Assembly (NCBI GenBank): GCA_030640885.1
Contig: DAOWIN010000010.1
Coordinates: forward strand, 1 to 11,830
Source: Candidatus Omnitrophota bacterium
Lineage (GTDB): Bacteria; Omnitrophota; 4484-213
Reading direction: 5' to 3'
Length of the DNA: 11,830 nt
Part shown: positions 6,310-11,667 of the stretch, in pieces
How the letters are laid out: each line of letters begins with the position of its first letter
Position numbering within the stretch: position 1 is the first letter of the stretch
The notes under the pieces: model-generated
What the model was told of the DNA's origin: nothing
The model's database searches: none
What the model saw: the letters and a program-made list of their open reading frames with translations, nothing else
Made by a program: the position numbers and the translations under genes

Positions 6310-6714
6310 ATGGAGATTACCGAAGTAAGAATTTCTTTAAAAGAGAAAGAAAGAAGCCGCTTAAAGGCATTTACCACAATTACTTTTGATAATTGTTTCG
6401 TAGTGAGAGATATTAAAGTTATTGATGGAAGCAAAGGATTGTTCGTGGCAATGCCTTCCAAAAAGATAAGAGTTCCCTGCCTGCAATGCAATTTTCGCAA
6501 TGAAATAGGCAGTAAGTATTGCGGTCAATGCGGTGCTAGATTGGAGACTGCCCTTGAACCAAGAACGGGGGATGAAAATGTGCGTCAGGAAGAGCATCGT
6601 GATATTGCCCATCCTATTACTATGGAATTTAGAAACTATATTCAAAATAAGGTTTTAGAGGTCTACGAAAAGGAAAAGAAGGTTCCACAGGGAGAAGCTT
6701 TGCCTGCGGCGTAG
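6310..6714 (+). CDS. spoVG: SpoVG-family protein with an inserted zinc ribbon
   Basis: 134 residues, against roughly 85-100 in ordinary SpoVG. The start is set by GGAGG at 6299-6303, 6 nt before the ATG. Residues 1-53 are classical SpoVG (MEITEVRISL, DNCFVVRDIKVIDG, GLFVAMPSKK) and residues 96-118 resume it (HRDIAHPITMEFRNYIQNKVLE). Between them, about 54-95, lies an added module with Cys57-x2-Cys60 and Cys71-x2-Cys74 plus an acidic linker, a rubredoxin-like zinc ribbon. SpoVG binds nucleic acid and acts as a global regulator in firmicutes and spirochaetes; the ribbon probably adds or changes nucleic-acid or protein contact. It follows ispE by 1 nt; the ispE-spoVG linkage is common in bacteria. 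Confidence 0.92.
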   Translation: MEITEVRISLKEKERSRLKAFTTITFDNCFVVRDIKVIDGSKGLFVAMPSKKIRVPCLQCNFRNEIGSKYCGQCGARLETALEPRTGDENVRQEEHRDIAHPITMEFRNYIQNKVLEVYEKEKKVPQGEALPAA

Positions 6715-6882
6715 TCAAGTTGCAAGTTTCAAGTTGCAAGCAAGAAAAAGAAAGCTTCAAGCTACAAGCCACAGGCTACAGGAAAGAAAAGAAAAATCTT
6801 AGACTTTAGGTTTCTTGCTTGAAGCCTGTAGCTTGAAGCTTATTAGCCTGAAGCCTGCAGCGTGTAGCCTGTGGCTTAAAAC
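6714..6882 (+). repeat. Heptamer palindrome, CTACAAG/CTTGTAG family, copy 2
   Basis: Fills the space between spoVG and tRNA-Gln. Nested perfect inverted repeats: AAGCCACAGGCTACA at 6766-6780 with 6863-6877, and AGCTTCAAGCTACA at 6753-6766 with 6827-6840. The core 6783-6841 is 54/59 identical to 4257-4315, including the shared loop motif AAATCTTAGA-TTTAGGTTTCTTG with one variable base. Left-arm words are CAAGTTG, CAAGTTT and CAAGTTG at a 7-nt step. Confidence 0.9.
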
Positions 6883-6956
6883 TGCCCGGTAGTGCAATGG
6901 TAGCACATCAGAATTTGGGTCTGAGAGTCGAGGTTCGAGCCCTCGCCGGGCAGCCA
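6883..6956 (+). tRNA. trnQ: tRNA-Gln (anticodon TTG)
   Basis: A complete cloverleaf: acceptor TGCCCGG (6883-6889) with CCGGGCA (6946-6952), D stem GTGC/GCAC, anticodon stem TCAGA/TCTGA around loop ATTTGGG, and T stem CGAGG/CCTCG around TTCGAGC. The anticodon is TTG at 6915-6917 with the required T33, reading CAA and, by wobble, CAG. The discriminator is G6953 and CCA is genomically encoded (6954-6956). It follows a palindromic repeat directly and precedes an accessory island. Confidence 0.95.
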
Positions 6957-6976
6957 ATTTTTGCTTCGCAAAAATT
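6956..6976 (+). terminator. Hairpin directly after tRNA-Gln
   Basis: AATTTTTGC, loop TTC, GCAAAAATT: a perfect 9-bp stem beginning at the last base of the CCA. No run of T follows, so it is not a textbook intrinsic terminator; it may instead guide 3' processing or simply be a small palindrome. Confidence 0.35.
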
Positions 6977-7003
6977 AGTGGATAATCATGAGGAAATGAC
7001 TAA

Positions 7004-7068
7004 GAGGGAACTTCTGAAGGACTTTACCTGCCGAAGGCAAATTTGGTTATTTTCATTAATTGTTAGGC
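7004..7068 (+). other. attC-like site 1 (recombination core GTTAGGC)
   Basis: GTTAGGC at 7062-7068 is the exact consensus R' core (G^TTRRRY) of integron attC sites. An AAC lies on the left near 7008, and between them are pairing segments: TGCC-GAA-GGCA at 7029-7039 inside ACC/GGT. Overall arm pairing is poor, so this could be a decayed site or chance. It lies 24 nt before the next start codon, as core sites do in gene cassettes. Confidence 0.35.
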
Positions 7069-7092
7069 AAGAAATAAAAGGAGGAAGCAGTT

Positions 7093-7602
7093 ATGAAAAA
7101 GGTTTTATTGGTTATCATCTTTTTATTTACCTGTGCTAATATTTATGGAAGCGAGCTGGGAGAAATTAGAAGAGTTCAAAGTGATGCAAAGAGAGTAATA
7201 ATGGCTGCTTATAATTTTGATAAGGAAAGTACTTTGGAACTAACCCATCCAATAGTGATTGAGCTGATAGGTGGGCGGGAATCAATGGAGCAATTTTTGG
7301 ATATCTATTATCAACAACTCAGAAGTTCGAATATAAAATTATTAGAGTTTAATTTTCCAAATCCACCGATTTTTTTAGAAAGCATGAAACATGAATTTGT
7401 CATCATACCTACTCAATCTAAAGTATCAGTTAATGATAAAATTGTAGAGTCTTTGAATTATCAGTTAGGTGTCCGAAATATTGGAAATGAGAAATGGCAT
7501 TATATTGATGGTTCACAACTAAATAAAAAAATATTGTTACAGTGGTTCCCTGATTTTCCAGCAGATGTGGAACTACCCAATAAAGAGAAAAAATTATTAT
7601 AA
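7093..7602 (+). CDS. Exported small protein of unknown function
   Basis: 169 residues, no family I can name firmly. AGGAGG at 7079-7084, 8 nt before the ATG, fixes the start. Residues 1-19 (MKKVLLVIIFLFTCANIYG) are a clear signal peptide with a likely cut near GSE, so the product is periplasmic or secreted. The mature part has an early helix (AKRVIMAAYNFDKESTLELTHPIVIELIGG), a helix with DIYYQQL, then beta strands (HEFVIIPTQSKV, YQLGVR) and a NEKWHYIDGSQL segment. That order of helices, strands and a W-x-x-IDG ending recalls NTF2-like small folds, but this is a guess. It lies between two attC-like cores and may be a cassette gene. Confidence 0.75.
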   Translation: MKKVLLVIIFLFTCANIYGSELGEIRRVQSDAKRVIMAAYNFDKESTLELTHPIVIELIGGRESMEQFLDIYYQQLRSSNIKLLEFNFPNPPIFLESMKHEFVIIPTQSKVSVNDKIVESLNYQLGVRNIGNEKWHYIDGSQLNKKILLQWFPDFPADVELPNKEKKLL

Positions 7603-7604
7603 GA

Positions 7605-7680
7605 ACTTAACAACACGCTGCAACTGACTTTTCTCCGTAGTTTCAGTGCTTCATTAGGTTGTTGATTCCGAATGTTAGAC
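7605..7680 (+). other. attC-like site 2 (recombination core GTTAGAC)
   Basis: ACTTAAC at 7605-7611 fits the R'' consensus RYYYAAC, and GTTAGAC at 7674-7680 fits R' GTTRRRY. Inside, GCAACTGA (7620-7627) pairs with TCAGTGC (7643-7649) leaving a single bulged A, like the extrahelical base of attC sites. AACAAC (7609-7614) can also pair with GTTGTT (7658-7663). An alternative decayed R', ATTAGGT at 7653-7659, pairs with ACTTAA better than GTTAGAC does. It starts 2 nt after the stop of the upstream gene, as expected for a cassette attC. Confidence 0.45.
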
Positions 7681-7696
7681 CAAAGATTGTCATATT

Positions 7697-8008
7697 ATGA
7701 ATATCAAAAATATCATAGAAGCAATCCAATTTAATCAAGTTAGAATTAGCAATCATGCTGATGAAGAGGCTGAGGAGGATCAACTTACATTTGATGAGAT
7801 ATACTTTTCGGTTTTTCATGGGGAAATCATTGAGGATTATTCGGATGATAAGCCTTATCCAAGTTGTCTTATATTCGGTAAGACTTCCAGTGGTGATCCT
7901 GTCCATACTGTTTGGGCATATAATAAGCAAAACAGATGGGCTGTTGTTATAACGGTTTATCGACCAAATCCTGAATTATGGGTTAACTGGAGGAAAAGGA
8001 GGAAATAA
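7697..8008 (+). CDS. DUF4258 domain protein (toxin-like partner)
   Basis: 103 residues, full domain length. Family features seen: ISNHADEEAEEDQLTFDEIYFSVFHGEIIEDYSDDKPYPSCLIFG and, after a short turn, GDPVHTVWA then ITVYRPNPELWV with a basic RKRRK end. DUF4258 proteins are small, probably cytoplasmic, and are commonly encoded immediately before YgiT-type zinc-finger or HTH proteins in toxin-antitoxin-like pairs; RelE-fold relationship is often suspected but activity is not established. No strong ribosome-binding site precedes the ATG, unlike its partner gene, which starts 2 nt after this stop. An in-frame GTG or TTG start further in would remove the SNHA core. Confidence 0.87.
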   Translation: MNIKNIIEAIQFNQVRISNHADEEAEEDQLTFDEIYFSVFHGEIIEDYSDDKPYPSCLIFGKTSSGDPVHTVWAYNKQNRWAVVITVYRPNPELWVNWRKRRK

Positions 8009-8010
8009 AT

Positions 8011-8253
8011 ATGTTGCCATTTAAAAATTGTCCAGTTTGCGGTGGCGAGATAGTGGAAAGAGAGGTTGAGAAATTATTGCATGGAGGAAAAAATGTTGCT
8101 ATTCTGCAGGTGAAGGCTGAGGTATGTCTTCATTGTGGCGAACGGCTATATGCAGAGGAAACCGTAAGGCAATTTGAGCGAATTAGAACAAAGCTGTTGC
8201 GTCAGGAGACGGCAGATTTCCAACCATTGGGGCAATCATTTCAAGTAGTTTAA
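8011..8253 (+). CDS. YgiT-type zinc-finger protein (antitoxin-like)
   Basis: 80 residues. Two CxxC knuckles, CPVC (residues 7-10) and CLHC, frame a short beta region KNVAILQVKAEV, giving the zinc finger seen at the N-terminus of MqsA/YgiT antitoxins. The HTH DNA-binding half of MqsA is absent; the C-terminal RQFERIRTKLLRQ helix is what follows the finger in this short class. AGGAGG at 7997-8002, inside the end of the DUF4258 gene, is 8 nt before the ATG, so translation is coupled and probably stronger than that of the first gene, as in many antitoxins. The pair lies within the putative cassette 2. Confidence 0.87.
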   Translation: MLPFKNCPVCGGEIVEREVEKLLHGGKNVAILQVKAEVCLHCGERLYAEETVRQFERIRTKLLRQETADFQPLGQSFQVV

Positions 8254-8283
8254 ATTTATTCAACTACAAATCTGATAACTTGC

Positions 8284-8344
8284 TTATAACGAATTTTGCT
8301 TTGCCACTTCGTCGTTCCGAAGGTCATTATTTTTTATGTTAGAT
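8284..8344 (+). other. attC-like site 3 (recombination core GTTAGAT)
   Basis: TTATAAC at 8284-8290 (a departure from RYYYAAC, though similar left boxes exist in known attC sites) and GTTAGAT at 8338-8344 bracket 47 nt with a CTTCG/CGAAG hairpin (8307-8311 with 8318-8322). L-box pairing is weak. It lies 31 nt after the YgiT stop and 24 nt before glmU, so it would close the second cassette. It is the least convincing of the three structurally. Confidence 0.3.
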
Positions 8345-8368
8345 AAAAATGCGGGCTAAATATTAAAA

Positions 8369-9631
8369 ATGGTTATGAAAAACATTATTGCTGTAATTCT
8401 CGCCGCCGGTAAAGGTGTCCGAATGAAATCCAATTTATCTAAAGTTCTGCATAATCTTTGCGGTCAACCGTTGATTTATTATGTTTTGCGCGAGGTTAAG
8501 AAAGCCGGAATAAAACAAGTTATTGCAATAGTTGGGCAGGAGAATGAAGGCATAAAAAGAGTAGTTGCTAATTCATTTCAAAAGATAGATTTTGTTCAGC
8601 AAAAGGAACCCTTGGGAACCGCTCATGCCTTGCGGCAGGCAAGAGGTGAATTAAAAAAGGAAGATGATGTTTTAGTTCTCCCTGGTGATGTTCCTTTAAT
8701 AACTGCCGATAGTTTAAAAAGGTTGATCAGCGTCCATATAAAACAAAATAATTCCTGCACTTCGATCAGCTCTTATTTGCCCAATCCCTATAGTTATGGT
8801 AGAATTATACGCGTCAATGGAAAAATTATAAAGATAAAAGAAGAAAAGGATGCTTCTTTTGACGAAAAGAAAATAAAAGAGGTAAATTCAGGGATTTATC
8901 TATTTAATAGTGAACATTTATTTAATGCTTTAAGCAGAGTTCTGCCCGCTAATAAAAAGAAAGAATATTATCTTACTGATGTCATTTCTTTATTTACTCA
9001 GCAAGGTTTAAAAATAGATTCTGTTTCAATTCCTGAAAATGAGATTCTGGGAGTGAATGGCAGGCAGGATTTATCCCGTGCTCAAAAGATAATGCAAGGA
9101 AGAGTTTTAGAAAGAATATTTGAAAAAGGGGTTAGCATCATTGACCCGGCAACTACTTATATCAGCGAAGAAGTAAAGGTTGGTTCTGATACAATTATCT
9201 ATCCTTCTACTTTTATCGAAGGAAAGATTAACATTGGCAGAGGTTGTCGGATTGGTCCCTTTGCCCATATCAGAGGAGATTGTTCAGTTGGCAATAATGT
9301 AGTTATTGGTAATTTTGTAGAGATTGTTCGCTGTAAAATTGGAACTAATTGTTGCATTAAACATCATAGTTATTTAGGCGATTGTTTGCTTGAGAAAGAT
9401 GTGAATGTGGGAGCAGGTACGATTACTGCTAATTATGACGGCAAAAGGAAAAGTAAAACAATAGTTAAGCAGGGGGCTTTTATTGGCAGTGGGACAATTT
9501 TAGTTGCTCCCGCGAAAATCGGCAAAGAGGCAATTACAGGAGCGGGTAGCGTAGTGCTTAAAAACAAAAATGTCAAAAATGGGGAAGTGGTGGCGGGAGT
9601 GCCTGCTCAGTCTATAAAGAAAAGTAAATGA
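8369..9631 (+). CDS. glmU: Bifunctional N-acetylglucosamine-1-P uridyltransferase / glucosamine-1-P acetyltransferase
   Basis: 420 residues, somewhat shorter than the about 456 of E. coli because the C-terminal tail is trimmed. Makes UDP-GlcNAc for peptidoglycan and lipid A. N-terminal Rossmann domain: ILAAGKGVRMKSNLSKVLH (10-28) binds UTP, with QKEPLGTAHAL (78-88), PGDVPLI (105-111) and EVNSGIYLF (171-179). C-terminal left-handed beta helix from about 255: hexapeptide turns, GPFAHIRG near 296, KHHSYLGD with His332 as likely acetyltransfer base, NVGAGTITANYDGKRKSKT and AGVPAQSI at the end. Both active sites look complete. ATG 8369 is followed by another ATG at 8375; no clear Shine-Dalgarno is present. 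The stop overlaps the start of the structured element. Confidence 0.94.
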   Translation: MVMKNIIAVILAAGKGVRMKSNLSKVLHNLCGQPLIYYVLREVKKAGIKQVIAIVGQENEGIKRVVANSFQKIDFVQQKEPLGTAHALRQARGELKKEDDVLVLPGDVPLITADSLKRLISVHIKQNNSCTSISSYLPNPYSYGRIIRVNGKIIKIKEEKDASFDEKKIKEVNSGIYLFNSEHLFNALSRVLPANKKKEYYLTDVISLFTQQGLKIDSVSIPENEILGVNGRQDLSRAQKIMQGRVLERIFEKGVSIIDPATTYISEEVKVGSDTIIYPSTFIEGKINIGRGCRIGPFAHIRGDCSVGNNVVIGNFVEIVRCKIGTNCCIKHHSYLGDCLLEKDVNVGAGTITANYDGKRKSKTIVKQGAFIGSGTILVAPAKIGKEAITGAGSVVLKNKNVKNGEVVAGVPAQSIKKSK

Positions 9632-9837
9632 AACTGTAATTTAGCGAAGCAAAGCTGAAGCTAAATTACATAGTTGAATTTCCCAGCACTTATTTACTAA
9701 ACAATGCTTGAGGGTAAAATCATAACTTTTAGTTTATAAAATAGTTTTGGCCAAAACAACACTCTGTAGTAAATAAGTGCTGGGTCAATGCGCACAGCGA
9801 TTTACGAACACTGCGTTCCGTAAATCGCGTGCTTATT
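9625..9837 (+). repeat. Structured intergenic element, copy A (glmU-prs), three stems
   Basis: Order: TAAATGAAACT (9625-9635); stem 1 GTAATTTAGC 9636-9645 with 9660-9669; AGTTGAATTT (9672-9681); stem 2 CCCAGCACTTATTTACTA 9682-9699 with 9767-9784, perfect over 18 bp, extendable by TTGA 9674-9677 with TCAA 9785-9788 across an ATTT bulge; TCAATGCGCA (9785-9794); stem 3 GCGATTTACG 9797-9806 with 9819-9828 around AACACTGCGTTC; TGCTTATT (9830-9837). The 67-nt stem 2 loop contains the palindrome GTTTTGGCCAAAAC (9744-9757). Copy B at 10773 keeps the unpaired words and the layout but changes stems 1 and 2 almost wholly and stem 3 partly. It could be a cis-acting RNA or a folding mobile DNA; strand of action is inferred. 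Confidence 0.85.
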
Positions 9838-9839
9838 AA

Positions 9840-10775
9840 ATGAACAAACTTGCCATTTTTAGCGGAAACGCCAATCGTAAATTAGCCGAGAACATCTGCA
9901 CCTATCTAAAGGTTTCTTTAAAAGATGCCCTTGTTTCCCGTTTTAGCGAGGGAGAAGTGCAGGTAAGGATCAATGAAAATATTCGCGGTTTAGATGTTTT
10001 TGTTATCCAATCTGTTTGCTCACCGCCTAACGAAAATTTAATGGAACTACTAATTTTAATTGATGCTTTAAAAAGAGCTTCAGCGAAGAGGATTACCGCT
10101 GTTCTTCCTTATTATGCTTATGCGCGCCAAGACCGCAAAGACCAACCGCGGGTTCCAATTACGGCAAAATTAGTGGCAAATTTGATTACTACGGCTGGAG
10201 CTGATCGCCTATTGGCAATAGATTTGCACGCTGGGCAGATTCAGGGTTTTTTTGACATTCCCGTTGATCATCTTTATGCCGCTCCTGTATTTATTGAATA
10301 CTTGAAGCAGTTAAATCTTTCCGATACTGTAGTTGTTTCTCCTGATGTAGGGGGGATAAAGATGGCTCGGGCATTTGCCAAGCGTTTGCATACTTCTTTG
10401 GCTATTGTGGACAAAAGAAGAATAAATACTACTCAGACCCAAGCAATGAATGTAATTGGTGATGTTGCCGGTAAGAATGTAATCATTGTTGATGATATAT
10501 TGGCTACAGCCGGTTCTTTGAAAGAGGCAGTTTTGGTTTTAAAGGAAAGGGGAGCAAAGGAAATTTATGCGGCGATTACGCATTCCGTTTTATCCGGAGA
10601 GGCAATAGAAAGAATTAAATCTATTCCTTTGAGGGAGCTTGTTGTTAGCGATACTATTCCTATCCCTCACGAAAAGCAATTAGAAAATATTAGAATTTTG
10701 TCAATTGCCAATCTGTTAGGGGAGGCAATAAAGCGAATTCATCAGGAGGAGTCGGTAAGTTCATTATTTGTATAA
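9840..10775 (+). CDS. prs: Ribose-phosphate pyrophosphokinase (PRPP synthetase)
   Basis: 311 residues, class I length. Transfers pyrophosphate from ATP to ribose-5-phosphate to give PRPP for nucleotide, His and Trp synthesis. Visible: FSGNANRKLAENIC at the N-terminus, FSEGEVQVRINENIRG (35-50), the ATP-binding flexible loop region YYAYARQDRKDQPR (91-104), DLHAGQIQGFFDIPVDHL with His130 (128-145), SPDVGGIKMARAFAK, and the PRPP/ribose-5-P loop VIIVDDILATAGSL (214-227). The loop has ILATAGS where many enzymes have MIDTAGT; the two acidic residues are kept. No Shine-Dalgarno is visible: the ATG follows TGCTTATT of the structured element by 2 nt, so its translation may depend on that element. It draws on ribose-5-P made by the transketolase upstream. 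Confidence 0.95.
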   Translation: MNKLAIFSGNANRKLAENICTYLKVSLKDALVSRFSEGEVQVRINENIRGLDVFVIQSVCSPPNENLMELLILIDALKRASAKRITAVLPYYAYARQDRKDQPRVPITAKLVANLITTAGADRLLAIDLHAGQIQGFFDIPVDHLYAAPVFIEYLKQLNLSDTVVVSPDVGGIKMARAFAKRLHTSLAIVDKRRINTTQTQAMNVIGDVAGKNVIIVDDILATAGSLKEAVLVLKERGAKEIYAAITHSVLSGEAIERIKSIPLRELVVSDTIPIPHEKQLENIRILSIANLLGEAIKRIHQEESVSSLFV

Positions 10776-10960
10776 ATGAAACTCATATTTGCAAAGTACT
10801 TTGTGCTTTGTAAATCTGTTAGTTGAATTTACCCTGTTAAATAATTCGCCGAGGCGAATTGCCGCAGAGCGGCATTTAACAGGGTTCAATGCGCAGACGC
10901 CCCGACATAGCATCGGGGCTACAATTTGCATCACTGCGTTCTGTAAATTGTCTGCTTATT
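10773..10960 (+). repeat. Structured intergenic element, copy B (prs-rplY), three stems
   Basis: Same plan as copy A. TAAATGAAACT (10773-10783); stem 1 ATTTGCAAAG 10787-10796 with CTTTGTAAAT 10806-10815 (one G-U); AGTTGAATTT (10821-10830); stem 2 ACCCTGTTAAAT 10831-10842 with 10874-10885, perfect over 12 bp, extended by TTGA/TCAA across the same ATTT bulge. Inside stem 2 are two hairpins, AATTCGCC-GA-GGCGAATT (10843-10860) and GCCGC-AGA-GCGGC (10861-10873). Then TCAATGCGCA (10886-10895), an extra GC hairpin, stem 3 ACAATTTGCA 10921-10930 with TGTAAATTGT 10942-10951 (one G-U) around TCACTGCGTTC, and TGCTTATT (10953-10960). The first TAA is the prs stop; the element ends just before the rplY ribosome-binding site. 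Confidence 0.85.
10899..10919 (+). repeat. GC-rich hairpin inserted in structured element B
   Basis: GCCCCGA (10899-10905), loop CATAGCA, TCGGGGC (10913-10919): a perfect 7-bp stem. Copy A has only two bases (CA) between TCAATGCGCA and stem 3, so this roughly 25-nt piece is an insertion specific to copy B. It is much richer in G+C than its surroundings and has no following T run. Confidence 0.7.
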
Positions 10961-10972
10961 GAAGGAGTGATT

Positions 10973-11638
10973 ATGGAACAGATTGAATTGAATTTTCAAG
11001 TGCGGGAAGAAGTAGGCAAACAGGCAGTGAACAGATTGCGTCGAGAGGAATTTATTCCGGCAGTAGTTTACGGCGTTGGCGAAAAGGCTATGAATATTAA
11101 GGTACATAAGAAAGATGTAAAGAAAATAGGTTTGTATCACGAAGGTGTAGTGATTAATCTAATATCAGAAAAAGAAAAAAAGCTTGTTCTTGTTAAAGAA
11201 ATCCAGCAGCATCCAGTGAACAGTGGGATCTTGCATATTGATTTTAATCATATTTCTTTAAGGCAAAAGATAAAGGTTAATGTGCCTATCACAATAAAAG
11301 GAGAGGCACCGGGAGTAAAAGAGGGTGGGGTTTTGGAGCATCTTTTATGGGAAGCAGAAGTAGAGTGTCTCCCGACAAACATTCCCGAAAAATTAGAGGT
11401 TGATGTTTCCGCTCTTAGCATTGGCGATTTTATTTATGTTAAGGATTTAAAGCCGCTATCGGGGGTAGAAATAATTCAGGATTTAGAAATGGCTGTAATC
11501 TCTGTGGAAGCCCCCAGAAAAGAGGAAGAAGTGGAAGAAGTAACTGAGGAAACAAAAGGCGAGCCAGAGTTAATTCGCAAGGAAAAAGAAGAAGTAACTG
11601 AAGAAACAAAAGGCGAGAAAGAAAGTAGTGCTCGATGA
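10973..11638 (+). CDS. rplY: Large-subunit ribosomal protein bL25, CTC/TL5 type
   Basis: 221 residues; binds 5S rRNA in the 50S subunit. The start is fixed by AAGGAG at 10962-10967, 5 nt before the ATG; a longer frame back to 10889 would translate structured element B and is rejected. Residues 1-90 form the L25 domain (VREEVGKQAVNRLRREEFIPAVVYG, then VLVKEIQQHPVNSGILHIDF). Residues about 97-182 form the TL5/CTC C-terminal beta domain (VNVPITIKGEAPGVKEGGVLEHLLWEAEVECLPTNIPE). The tail from about 184 is very acidic and contains a tandem duplication: GAAGAAGTAACTGAGGAAAC begins at 11534 and recurs at 11588 with one change, the match running 30 nt at a 54-bp period, giving EEVTEETKGE twice. In many bacteria the pth gene follows; none is visible before the window ends. 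Confidence 0.95.
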   Translation: MEQIELNFQVREEVGKQAVNRLRREEFIPAVVYGVGEKAMNIKVHKKDVKKIGLYHEGVVINLISEKEKKLVLVKEIQQHPVNSGILHIDFNHISLRQKIKVNVPITIKGEAPGVKEGGVLEHLLWEAEVECLPTNIPEKLEVDVSALSIGDFIYVKDLKPLSGVEIIQDLEMAVISVEAPRKEEEVEEVTEETKGEPELIRKEKEEVTEETKGEKESSAR

Positions 11639-11667
11639 CATTAATCCTTGCCAAATTAAGGTTACAG

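Larger units (their letters stand above)
7069..8344 (+). mobile_element. Putative two-cassette array without integrase (CALIN-like)
   Basis: Two short transcription units, each opening just after a GTTAGRY core and each ending in a segment with partial attC pairing, all in one orientation: cassette 1 (7069-7680, secreted protein) and cassette 2 (7681-8344, DUF4258/YgiT pair). Core sites GTTAGGC 7062, GTTAGAC 7674 and GTTAGAT 8338 lie 16-24 nt before ATGs at 7093, 7697 and 8369. No integron integrase is present. Contents (exported orphan, toxin-antitoxin-like pair) and position after a tRNA fit an accessory insertion that separates spoVG from glmU. Arm pairing is weak, so the call is tentative. 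Confidence 0.4.

Noticed and set aside
4221..6882. CRISPR array
   Set aside because: The repeats are contiguous degenerate heptamers in inverted arms, without regular spacers or cas genes.
6897..7139. 80-codon + strand frame starting inside tRNA-Gln
   Set aside because: It begins within the tRNA, runs through hairpins and ends inside the well-supported exported-protein gene in another frame; no family features.
9632..9839. Known riboswitch (for example purine or PRPP class) before prs
   Set aside because: None of the conserved cores of purine, PRPP or ppGpp riboswitches is recognisable, and the same element also precedes rplY.
10889..10972. N-terminal extension of rplY (MRRRPDIAS...)
   Set aside because: It translates structured element B; bL25 proteins begin near MEQIELN, and AAGGAG lies correctly before ATG 10973.
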